From: an uncultured Algibacter sp.
Lineage (GTDB): Bacteria; Bacteroidota; Bacteroidia; Flavobacteriales; Flavobacteriaceae
Length of the DNA stretch: 64,000 nucleotides
Assembly (NCBI RefSeq): GCF_947490405.1
Contig: NZ_CANLGU010000001.1
Span: forward strand, 806,001 to 870,000
Reading direction: 5' to 3'
Positions 55,055 through 62,812 of the stretch are shown one piece after another (within the stretch, counting starts at the first letter, position 1; every line of letters starts with the position of its first letter). The notes beneath the pieces were generated by a model, which saw only the letters and a program-made list of their open reading frames with translations, was not told the origin of the DNA and ran no database searches. Both the position numbers and the translations under genes were made by a program.

Positions 55055-55414
55055 ATGGCACAACACAACGAACTCGGTAAAAAAGGTGAACAACTTGCTG
55101 TAGATTTTCTTTTGAAGCACAGCTACGCTATAGTAGAACGCAATTACCGTTTTGAAAAAGCTGAAGTAGATATTATAGCTCAAAAAGACGATATTCTTGC
55201 CATTGTAGAAGTAAAAACGCGTTCTACAGTCGATTTTGGAGATCCTCAAGATTTTGTAAAACCTAAACAAATAAAAAACTTGGTAAAAGCTGTTGATGAA
55301 TATGTTACCGTAAACGATTTAGATGTAGAAGTTCGCTTTGATATTGTTGCAATTGTAAAAGAAGGCAAAGGTTTTAATATTGAGCATTTAGAAAATGCTT
55401 TTTATCATTTTTAA
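55055..55414 (+). CDS. YraN family (UPF0102) nuclease-like protein
   Basis: A 119-residue protein with a PD-(D/E)xK-type fold: GKKGEQLAVDFLLKHSY, the catalytic core KAEVDIIAQKDDILAIVEVKTRS (Asp and ExK) and FVKPKQIKNLVKAV. It resembles Holliday-junction-resolvase-fold proteins; the true substrate is unsettled. It is monocistronic, convergent with the TlpA-type gene. Confidence 0.93.
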   Translation: MAQHNELGKKGEQLAVDFLLKHSYAIVERNYRFEKAEVDIIAQKDDILAIVEVKTRSTVDFGDPQDFVKPKQIKNLVKAVDEYVTVNDLDVEVRFDIVAIVKEGKGFNIEHLENAFYHF

Positions 55415-55447
55415 GACACTGTAAACTGTTTCATAGTAAACCCTAAC

Positions 55448-56779
55448 TTATTCATCAGTTTCAAAAAACGCTTTTAGAGCTTTAAAGTCAATAGGTTTTT
55501 CAGCTATCTTTTTATCTTTATCTAAAATAAAATAAGCAGGTGTGGATGTTACTCCATAAGCATCACCAATTTCATTATCCCATTTACCTTCCCCATAAAC
55601 ATGAATAAATTCTGGGAAATCGTAGGTTAAATTTTTCCAACCATAAGGTTCATCTTCTAAACCTACTGCAACTACTTTTACTTTTCCTTCTGGAAACGCT
55701 TTTATAAAAGTATGCAATTGAGGAATTTCATCTAAACAATGCGAGCAGGTGCTGCTCCAAAACGTAATAATATAATTTTCGGCACCTTCCAACTCTGTAA
55801 GTTTCTTTGTAATCAGCTCTTCTTTCTCTTTAATTTCAATATCAAAATCTGGAGCCACTTGTCCTTTAGAAATATTCTTGTACAAAATTAAAGCATGCAA
55901 AAGCTCCTGATCATTCAAAGCAACAGCCACATCCATCAAATAATTTTCTGATATATAGTTTGAAACCGACTCAAAACCTAAATCAGACATTTGTTGCCAC
56001 AAATCAAATAATAAAATCCGTTGCACTTTATGGGGAGCCACTTTTAAATGACTATAAACCACATCTATATTCTTCTTGTATTTTGATATTTCATCCTCAG
56101 ATTTAGAAGATGTTCCGAAAACATAATTAAGTATTTTTTCTTCTAAAAAATTAGAACTTTGCAGTGTTGGCTTGCTAAAATCTACATAATCAAAATAGTG
56201 TTTTTCTAAATTTTGAATATAGGTGTTTACATCTTCAATCTTTTCTGGTATGTAGGGTTTATTTGCCTTTATAAAATCTAAAGCCATTGTGCCTTTAGCA
56301 GCCTCCTCAAAACTGGTTTGTGTTTCTCTTTGAGTTTTAAAAATAGCATGTAAAGCAATCGAATCATTACTCTGTTGGCTATAATAATTACCTATACTTT
56401 GGGTAACCATAGACATACTATTGGTATAAGATGTTAATAGCTTATTATCGGTAGATTTTAAAAAATCCACGCCTGTTTCAGCAATAAATGTTAATTCGAT
56501 GTCTTCTTCACCATTATACATGATGTCGAAATTATAATCTTCTTGAGGCACAGCATAAACCAATCGATACATGCCTTTAGTAGCTGTAGAATCTAAGGTA
56601 AACTCAAAACTTCCATCTTCACCAATCTCCGCATTCGTTACATAATCAGATATTGTTGGGCCAACTTTATAAAGCAATGCGAAATTGTAATCTTTAGCCG
56701 GATAAAAAACACCTTTTATTTTATGTTGAGCAAGTATTATACTCGGGATTAAAAGTGTTAGAAAAAGAATGCGTTTCAT
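55448..56779 (-). CDS. TlpA-like thiol-disulfide oxidoreductase
   Basis: A 443-residue exported protein (signal peptide ending IILAQ, residue 18). The first 300 residues are a non-catalytic helical and beta region. The C-terminal 140 residues form a thioredoxin fold with the active site WSSTCSHCLDEIP and a cis-Pro in VTSTPAYFILDKDK. Bacteroidota proteins of this build work in the periplasm as disulfide reductases. The partner is unknown. Confidence 0.88.
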   Translation of the reverse strand: MKRILFLTLLIPSIILAQHKIKGVFYPAKDYNFALLYKVGPTISDYVTNAEIGEDGSFEFTLDSTATKGMYRLVYAVPQEDYNFDIMYNGEEDIELTFIAETGVDFLKSTDNKLLTSYTNSMSMVTQSIGNYYSQQSNDSIALHAIFKTQRETQTSFEEAAKGTMALDFIKANKPYIPEKIEDVNTYIQNLEKHYFDYVDFSKPTLQSSNFLEEKILNYVFGTSSKSEDEISKYKKNIDVVYSHLKVAPHKVQRILLFDLWQQMSDLGFESVSNYISENYLMDVAVALNDQELLHALILYKNISKGQVAPDFDIEIKEKEELITKKLTELEGAENYIITFWSSTCSHCLDEIPQLHTFIKAFPEGKVKVVAVGLEDEPYGWKNLTYDFPEFIHVYGEGKWDNEIGDAYGVTSTPAYFILDKDKKIAEKPIDFKALKAFFETDE

Positions 56780-56812
56780 CTGTTAAAGTTTTTATTTTTT
56801 AGATTTCAAAAA

Positions 56813-59800
56813 TCAAGCCACAATAGGTTGCAATGCCTCTAAAGCTTGTTTTACTGATGTTATTTTTTCGAACGTTAGTAATAAACGTAGTCCGTTTCGG
56901 GTTTGCTTCTCTTTCATTTTACAAACTTGCGGATGCGTTTGTACAAACTGTAATACTTTTGTAAAGTTAGGGCTTTGGTAGAAACTACTTTGCTGATCTT
57001 GAATAAAATAACCAATCAATTTATTTTGTTTCATAATTACTTTTTCAAAGCCTATTTTAGTAGCTAACCACTTTATTTGGACACTGTTTAATAAATCGGT
57101 CACTTGCTTTGGTAATTCTCCAAAACGGTCTATTAACGCTGTTTTAAATTTTTCTAAATCTGCTTCAGTTTTCAAATTATTAAGCTGCGTGTACAAATTT
57201 AAACGTTCTGCAATATTATTCACGTAACTATCAGGAAATAAAAGCTCAAAATCGGTATCGATAGTTACATCTTTTACAAAAATCTTTTCTTCGCCATCGT
57301 CTTGATATAAGTCCTTAAACTCATTTTCTTTCAGTTCTTCAATAGCTTCATTTAGAATTTTTTGGTAGGTATCAAATCCTATCTCATTAATAAATCCACT
57401 TTGTTCGCCTCCCAATAAATCGCCAGCGCCACGAATTTCTAAATCCTTCATCGCGATATTAAAACCGCTACCTAACTCTGTAAATTGCTCTAATGCAGTG
57501 ATACGTTTTCTGGCATCATCGGTCATTGCAGAATATTCCGGTGTAATGAAATAGCAAAATGCTTTTTTATTGCTTCGCCCCACACGACCTCGCATTTGGT
57601 GTAAATCGCTCAATCCAAAATTATTGGCATTATTAATAAAAATAGTATTGGCATTTGGTACATCTAAACCACTTTCTACAATCGTGGTACTTACTAAAAC
57701 ATCAAATCCACCGTCCATAAACTGTAGCATTAACGCTTCTAACTTCTTGCCTTCCATTTGCCCATGGCCAATACCAATTTTAGCATCGGGTACCAAACGT
57801 TGTAACATGCCTGCAACTTCTTTAATATTTTCTATACGATTATGAATAAAAAATACTTGTCCGCCACGCTGAATTTCATAGCTTACTGCATCACGAATGG
57901 TTTCTTCGTTAAAACGAATTACATGACTCTCAATAGGATATCGGTTTGGCGGTGGTGTTGTAATTACCGATAAATCTCTTGCCGCCATTAAGCTAAACTG
58001 TAAAGTTCTTGGTATTGGTGTTGCAGTTAACGTTAACACATCTACATTATCCTTTAAGGTTTTTAGTTTTTCTTTTACGGCTACACCAAATTTTTGCTCT
58101 TCATCAACTATTAATAATCCTAAATCTTTAAATTTTACATTTTTATTGACAAGTTGATGTGTGCCGATAATAATATCAACCTTACCTTCAGCTAAAGCCT
58201 CTAAAGTTTCACGTTTTTGTTTGGCTGTTCTAAATCTATTTACATAATCTACAACTACGGGGAAATCTTTTAATCGTTGCTTAAATGTTCTGGAATGTTG
58301 ATATGCTAAAATGGTAGTTGGCACTAAAACGGCAACCTGTTTGCCGTTATCTACGGCTTTAAAAGCGGCACGTATTGCTACTTCGGTTTTACCAAAACCA
58401 ACATCGCCACAAACAAGCCTGTCCATAGGGCGTTCGCTTTCCATATCAGCTTTAATATCTGCAGTTGCTGTACTTTGGTCGGGTGTGTCTTCGTAAATAA
58501 ACGAGGCCTCTAACTCATGCTGCATGTAGCTATCAGGATTGTACTGAAAGCCTTTTTCGGTTTTACGTTTTGCGTAGAGTTTTATCAAATTAAACGCAAC
58601 ATGTTTTACACGTGCTTTTGTTTTTTGTTTAAGGGTTTTCCAAGCAGTACTACCAAGTTTGTAAATTTTAGGTGGTTTGCCATCTTTACCATTAAACTTG
58701 GTGATTTTATGAAGCGAATGAATGCTTAAATACAACACATCGCGCTCGCCATAAATTAATTTTATGGCTTCTTGTTTTTTGCCTTCTACATCTATTTTTT
58801 GAAGTCCGCCAAAACGCCCAATACCATGATCGATATGGGTAACATAATCGCCAATATCTAGGTTAGTAAGTTCTTTTAGAGTAATGGCTTGCTTTTTTGC
58901 ATACCCATTTTTAAGCTGAAATTTGTGGTATCGCTCAAAAATTTGATGGTCTGTATAGCAAACAATTTTGTTATCGTGGTCTACAAAGCCTTGGTGTAGC
59001 GATAAAATTACGGTATGATACTCTTTTACATCTAATTTGGCATCATCAAAAATATCGTGAAATCGTTTGGCTTGTTGCTCGCTTACACAAGCGATGTAAT
59101 TGGTATAGCCTTTGTCTTGGTTAGCGTTTAAATCTTCGATTAAAAGATTAAATTGCTTGTTAAAAGCAGGTTGTGGGGTGGTGTTAAAAACGATTTCGTT
59201 ATTACGAGGAGCTTGCGACGTTTCACTCACAATGACGTTCGTATTAAAAATAGAAGTACTCCCAAATTCAATAATTGAAAAATCGAGCAATTGTTTTTTC
59301 AATAATGCTGAATTACAAAATAATTCGTGTGGTTTAGCATGTTTTATATCTTCTGAAAGTGCCTTAAAAGCGTCTTCTGCTTTGGTATAAAAATCGTCTA
59401 TTCTAGAGAATAATATATCTGCATTTTTTATACCAATTACCGTTTTTTGAGCGATATATTTTAGGAAACTTTGTCGTTTTTCTTCCGTCAACTTATTCGC
59501 TACATTGGGAATAATATTGATTTTTTTGATTTGCTCAACAGACAATTGTGTTTCTACATCAAAGGTTCTAATAGAATCTACCTCATCACCAAAAAATTCA
59601 ATACGATAGGGTTCATCGTGCGAAAACGAAAACACGTCTACAATACCACCACGTACTGAAAACTCTCCAGGCTCTGTAACAAAATCTACGCGTTTAAACT
59701 TGTATTCAAACAATACTTCGTTTACAAAATCTATAGATATTTTATCGTTAACACCTATTTTAAGTGTATTGCGTTCTAGCTCTTTACGGGTTACTACCTG

Positions 59801-60190
59801 TTCAAAAAGGGCATCAGGATACGTAACAATTATTGCTGGTTTTTTTTGAGAATTAATGCGGTTTAGCACTTCTGCCCTAAGCAATACATTGGCATTATCG
59901 GTTTCCTCGATATCGTAAGGCCTTCGGTAACTGCCTGGATAGAACAACACATCTTTTTCAGATAAGAGCTGTTCTAAATCGTTAAGGTAGTGTGCCGCTT
60001 CTTCCTTATCGTTAAAAATTAAAAGAAATGGTTTTTCTGCCGTTTTAAAAGTGCTCACCACTACAAAAGATAATGCTGACCCTATAAGTCCTTTTACGTG
60101 TGTTTTACTTTGAGTTTGGGCAATAGCATTTTGCAGATTTTGCATTTGCAAAGTCTGTAAATAGGTTTGAGAGATTGTAGATTTACTCAC
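56813..60190 (-). CDS. mfd: Transcription-repair coupling factor
   Basis: Mfd removes stalled RNA polymerase and recruits UvrA. The 1125-residue protein has UvrB-like N-terminal modules, the RNA-polymerase-interaction domain (LDIGDYVTHIDHGIGRFGG), a RecG-like helicase core (Walker A CGDVGFGKTEVA, Walker B VDEEQKFGV, LTATPIPRTLQ, MRGRVGRS) and the C-terminal TRCF domain. The start is GTG. A -7 box TATATTTG lies 20 bases upstream. Confidence 0.97.
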   Translation of the reverse strand: MSKSTISQTYLQTLQMQNLQNAIAQTQSKTHVKGLIGSALSFVVVSTFKTAEKPFLLIFNDKEEAAHYLNDLEQLLSEKDVLFYPGSYRRPYDIEETDNANVLLRAEVLNRINSQKKPAIIVTYPDALFEQVVTRKELERNTLKIGVNDKISIDFVNEVLFEYKFKRVDFVTEPGEFSVRGGIVDVFSFSHDEPYRIEFFGDEVDSIRTFDVETQLSVEQIKKINIIPNVANKLTEEKRQSFLKYIAQKTVIGIKNADILFSRIDDFYTKAEDAFKALSEDIKHAKPHELFCNSALLKKQLLDFSIIEFGSTSIFNTNVIVSETSQAPRNNEIVFNTTPQPAFNKQFNLLIEDLNANQDKGYTNYIACVSEQQAKRFHDIFDDAKLDVKEYHTVILSLHQGFVDHDNKIVCYTDHQIFERYHKFQLKNGYAKKQAITLKELTNLDIGDYVTHIDHGIGRFGGLQKIDVEGKKQEAIKLIYGERDVLYLSIHSLHKITKFNGKDGKPPKIYKLGSTAWKTLKQKTKARVKHVAFNLIKLYAKRKTEKGFQYNPDSYMQHELEASFIYEDTPDQSTATADIKADMESERPMDRLVCGDVGFGKTEVAIRAAFKAVDNGKQVAVLVPTTILAYQHSRTFKQRLKDFPVVVDYVNRFRTAKQKRETLEALAEGKVDIIIGTHQLVNKNVKFKDLGLLIVDEEQKFGVAVKEKLKTLKDNVDVLTLTATPIPRTLQFSLMAARDLSVITTPPPNRYPIESHVIRFNEETIRDAVSYEIQRGGQVFFIHNRIENIKEVAGMLQRLVPDAKIGIGHGQMEGKKLEALMLQFMDGGFDVLVSTTIVESGLDVPNANTIFINNANNFGLSDLHQMRGRVGRSNKKAFCYFITPEYSAMTDDARKRITALEQFTELGSGFNIAMKDLEIRGAGDLLGGEQSGFINEIGFDTYQKILNEAIEELKENEFKDLYQDDGEEKIFVKDVTIDTDFELLFPDSYVNNIAERLNLYTQLNNLKTEADLEKFKTALIDRFGELPKQVTDLLNSVQIKWLATKIGFEKVIMKQNKLIGYFIQDQQSSFYQSPNFTKVLQFVQTHPQVCKMKEKQTRNGLRLLLTFEKITSVKQALEALQPIVA

Positions 60191-60209
60191 CTAATTTTTG
60201 TTTGAAGTG

Positions 60210-60217
60210 CAAATATA
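60210..60217 (-). promoter_or_regulatory. -7 box of mfd
   Basis: Minus-strand TATATTTG, 20 bases before the mfd start. Confidence 0.55.
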
Positions 60218-60286
60218 AGGGTTAGATACATTTTATTAAGTACCTATTTGGCAAATATTTTCTGAGTTTATTAGAAGTTTTACATT

Positions 60287-60371
60287 GCGTTAGGGATTGT
60301 AATGGAAATCCTTTTTGTGAGGCACGAGCAAAAAGATTGTAATGGAAAGCCCGACCCTTGCGGTAACGCCC
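60287..60371 (+). repeat. GCGTTA-type interspersed repeat, copy E
   Basis: It begins GCGTTAGGGATTGTAATGG and ends AAAGCCCGACCCTTGCG then GTAACGCCC. The middle hairpin is CTTTTTG paired with CAAAAAG. It lies between mfd and the TerB-like gene. Confidence 0.85.
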
Positions 60372-60443
60372 AAAAAATTAAAATTTCAATTTAAAATCTT
60401 AAAAAAAATATGTAGGTTTGCAGCACTAAAAAAAGATGTATAT

Positions 60444-60875
60444 ATGTCGTTTTCAAATTTATTTGACGGAGGTTTTAAAAAGCGTAATAAAAGCCATTTT
60501 GCTGCAATTGTGCGTGTAGCTATGGCTGATGGTGTAATCACTGATGATGAAAAGGCTTTTTTGGATCGATTAGCACAGCGTTTAGAGATTGGTGAAAACG
60601 ACTACAAAGCTATTTTAAAAGATTACAATTCACATCCAATTAATCCACCTGTATCATATGATTTACGTTTAGAGCGTTTATACGATTTAGTTCGAATGAT
60701 ACATGTAGATACCATTACTGGTGATGATGAAATGTCGCTTTTGAAAAAGATTGCAGTGGGACTTGGGTTTCATGCAGTGAACGTAAAATACATTATCGAT
60801 AAAGCATTAACGCTAGTAAGTAACGGTGCTGATTTGGATGATTTTGTGGACCAAATAAAGAATATGAATAGATAA
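60444..60875 (+). CDS. TerB-like helical protein
   Basis: The 143-residue protein is a compact helical bundle of the TerB/DjlA-N type: HFAAIVRVAMADGVITDDEKAFLDRLAQRL with the acidic metal-binding ADG..D motif, and VDTITGDDEMSLLKKIAVGLG repeating it. Function unknown; a tellurite role should not be assumed. The ATG at 60444 was chosen because a longer frame reads through the repeat at 60287. A -7 box TAGGTTTG lies at 60413-60420. Confidence 0.85.
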   Translation: MSFSNLFDGGFKKRNKSHFAAIVRVAMADGVITDDEKAFLDRLAQRLEIGENDYKAILKDYNSHPINPPVSYDLRLERLYDLVRMIHVDTITGDDEMSLLKKIAVGLGFHAVNVKYIIDKALTLVSNGADLDDFVDQIKNMNR

Positions 60876-60899
60876 GTAATTATAAATTCTATACTATTT

Positions 60900-60931
60900 A
60901 AAAGCGTCCAATATGTTGGGCGCTTTTTTTT
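60900..60931. terminator. Bidirectional terminator between TerB-like and WYL-PhyH genes
   Basis: AAAAGCGTCCAA and TTGGGCGCTTTT pair around a short loop with A and T runs, serving both convergent genes. Confidence 0.85.
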
Positions 60932-60940
60932 GGATACGAT

Positions 60941-62674
60941 TTATTTTGGATTGAAAAGCACTTCCTTTTCTTTGTATTCTAGCCTATTTGGTAATGCAAT
61001 AGATGAAAATTCTAAATGTAATACACGACGCCTTTTTTGAACTTTCGATGCTGATGACGCATGCAACAACAAAGGCTTTATAAGCTGTACACCTCCTGAA
61101 GCTACTTCGCTTGCAAAAGGTATAGAATTGGTAGTTATTAATTTAATTTCATCATCATTTAAACGTTTGTTGTGCGATCCTGGAATAACTTTTAGCGCTC
61201 CATTTTTTTCGGTGGTATCATCTAAATGAATACGCATGGAAAATGTATTTTTTGAAATTTCTTCTGGCGGACAAACACTTATCACACCTTTTTTGTTAGT
61301 CCATGAACTAAAACCTACAGTTTCTATTTTTTCTAAAACATTTATTGGCACATCTTGATGCCATGTTACGTACCAATTATCTTGCGGGGACTTATCAAAA
61401 TAAATAGCCTTGGTTAAAAAAGCGTTTTTATCTATTGATTTTACGAGTTTTTTGAAGTTTTTGTTGAATAGAATATCTTTTATTTCAGGTAATTTCTGGA
61501 GGACTTCCCGCATGCCGAATGCTTGCTCATTATTTTGTTTGATATAAGTATCAAATTTGGCTTTAAGTTTTCTGATGTCGCGTTTGGTATAGACATGGTT
61601 TAGAATTCCGAACCCTTTATACTCAAGTCTTTTTGCAATGGTACGGAGGTTTTTATCATTAATTTCGGTTTCATAAACATCTACAGCATCATACAAACGT
61701 TCTTTTATGTTGCGTTTTAAACGTTCTGGAGCAATAACTTTTATACCTTCACCCAAACTCAGTATTTCTTTTTCTAATTCGAAATTATGCTGAACTTCTA
61801 AAGAAATGGTTACGCCATAATGGTCTCTACTCACTTCTTTTTGCGTGTGATGAAAAGGCTTAGTTAATACATAAGGTGCTTGTTTATGGTTGATGTACAG
61901 CAACATATTTTCGGGTTTTAAATTTGGACTAACAGAGACACCAATGGCATTTTTATAAAAGTTTTCAGAATTAAAATTTGAATCTAACAGAAATGATTTT
62001 AAACTTTTTTCAATTGAAATCATTCTATCTAAAGCCAAATTCATAATACCTTCATGTTTTTGTCGCTTACCAATAACAAACCATCTATTTCTAAATTCTT
62101 TTAATAAATAAGGATGAAACGTAAATGTGCTTTCTTGTCGGGCTTTAAACGATTGATACGTAATTTCAATAGCTTGCTTTTTTAAAATGAACTGGTAAAG
62201 TGGATCTAGAAATTTTAGTCCTTTTAAGTTTTCATTTTTTTCAAAATCAATTAATGATTTTTCTTGTGTTTTTTGGGTGTACACATGGTCTTCTAATTTC
62301 TGCACCATACTGCCTAGTTCCTCAAAATGAGAAAATCCTTGAAATTGTTTTAAAAATGAAACCGCCTCCGATAATTTTGTTAAATCTTGGTTGGAAATTG
62401 GGCTATTTGTAATGCTATAACTAGCGTCTTCATATTTATAAAATTTTCGCTCATAAACCACTATTGGTGCGTTATACCCTAACTTATCGCTTCGCATCAT
62501 TTGAATGTCTAGTTGCACCGTTCTTTTACTAACATCTATAGCTTTTCCTTCGTATTCGTAAAGTGCATCCGAAACTGCTTCAATTAAATCATTAAGCGTC
62601 CATTGTCTGAAATTATTTTGCAAACATTTATCAATGGTTTTATACCGGATTAATGCGTTTTTGTTTACTGCCAT
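60941..62674 (-). CDS. WYL-domain regulator fused to a phytanoyl-CoA-dioxygenase-like domain
   Basis: The 577-residue product joins two families. Residues 1-335 form a WYL transcriptional regulator: N-terminal winged helix (WTLNDLIEAVSDAL, then KRTVQLDIQMMRSDK), WYL domain (about 165-225, ITYQSFKARQESTF and RNRWFVIGKRQ) and WCX tail. From about 342 a PhyH-type Fe(II)/2-oxoglutarate oxygenase follows, with HxD at His439-Asp441 (WHQD), distal His538 (PLLLHASS) and RRR at 548-550. No stop or shift lies between. Two palindromes upstream may be its operator. Confidence 0.85.
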   Translation of the reverse strand: MAVNKNALIRYKTIDKCLQNNFRQWTLNDLIEAVSDALYEYEGKAIDVSKRTVQLDIQMMRSDKLGYNAPIVVYERKFYKYEDASYSITNSPISNQDLTKLSEAVSFLKQFQGFSHFEELGSMVQKLEDHVYTQKTQEKSLIDFEKNENLKGLKFLDPLYQFILKKQAIEITYQSFKARQESTFTFHPYLLKEFRNRWFVIGKRQKHEGIMNLALDRMISIEKSLKSFLLDSNFNSENFYKNAIGVSVSPNLKPENMLLYINHKQAPYVLTKPFHHTQKEVSRDHYGVTISLEVQHNFELEKEILSLGEGIKVIAPERLKRNIKERLYDAVDVYETEINDKNLRTIAKRLEYKGFGILNHVYTKRDIRKLKAKFDTYIKQNNEQAFGMREVLQKLPEIKDILFNKNFKKLVKSIDKNAFLTKAIYFDKSPQDNWYVTWHQDVPINVLEKIETVGFSSWTNKKGVISVCPPEEISKNTFSMRIHLDDTTEKNGALKVIPGSHNKRLNDDEIKLITTNSIPFASEVASGGVQLIKPLLLHASSASKVQKRRRVLHLEFSSIALPNRLEYKEKEVLFNPK

Positions 62675-62680
62675 TTTCTG

Positions 62681-62734
62681 AAATATTTCTTCTAAATTAG
62701 AAGAAAATATTTATTACGCAAAAAGGTTGCGTAA
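62681..62734 (-). promoter_or_regulatory. Two palindromes upstream of the WYL-PhyH gene
   Basis: 62681-62712 is a 32-base near-palindrome (AAATATTTCTTCTAA with its inverse, one base of asymmetry) starting seven bases upstream of the start codon. 62714-62734 is a perfect TTACGCAA-N5-TTGCGTAA. Both lie in the divergent gap before the TPR gene. Likely operators for the WYL protein; not tested. Confidence 0.65.
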
Positions 62735-62812
62735 CTTCATATGACTTTTGAAAAATATAATAAAAAGTAAAATAATAATAATTAGAAAATGCTTTTGTAA
62801 TAACTTTATGTC

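Noticed and set aside
60444-60875. Tellurite resistance determinant
   Set aside because: Only the TerB-like fold is present; no other ter genes occur in the window.
60941-62674. WYL protein as part of a phage-defence island
   Set aside because: No restriction, BREX, CBASS or similar genes are beside it; neighbours are mfd, a TerB-like gene and a TPR protein.
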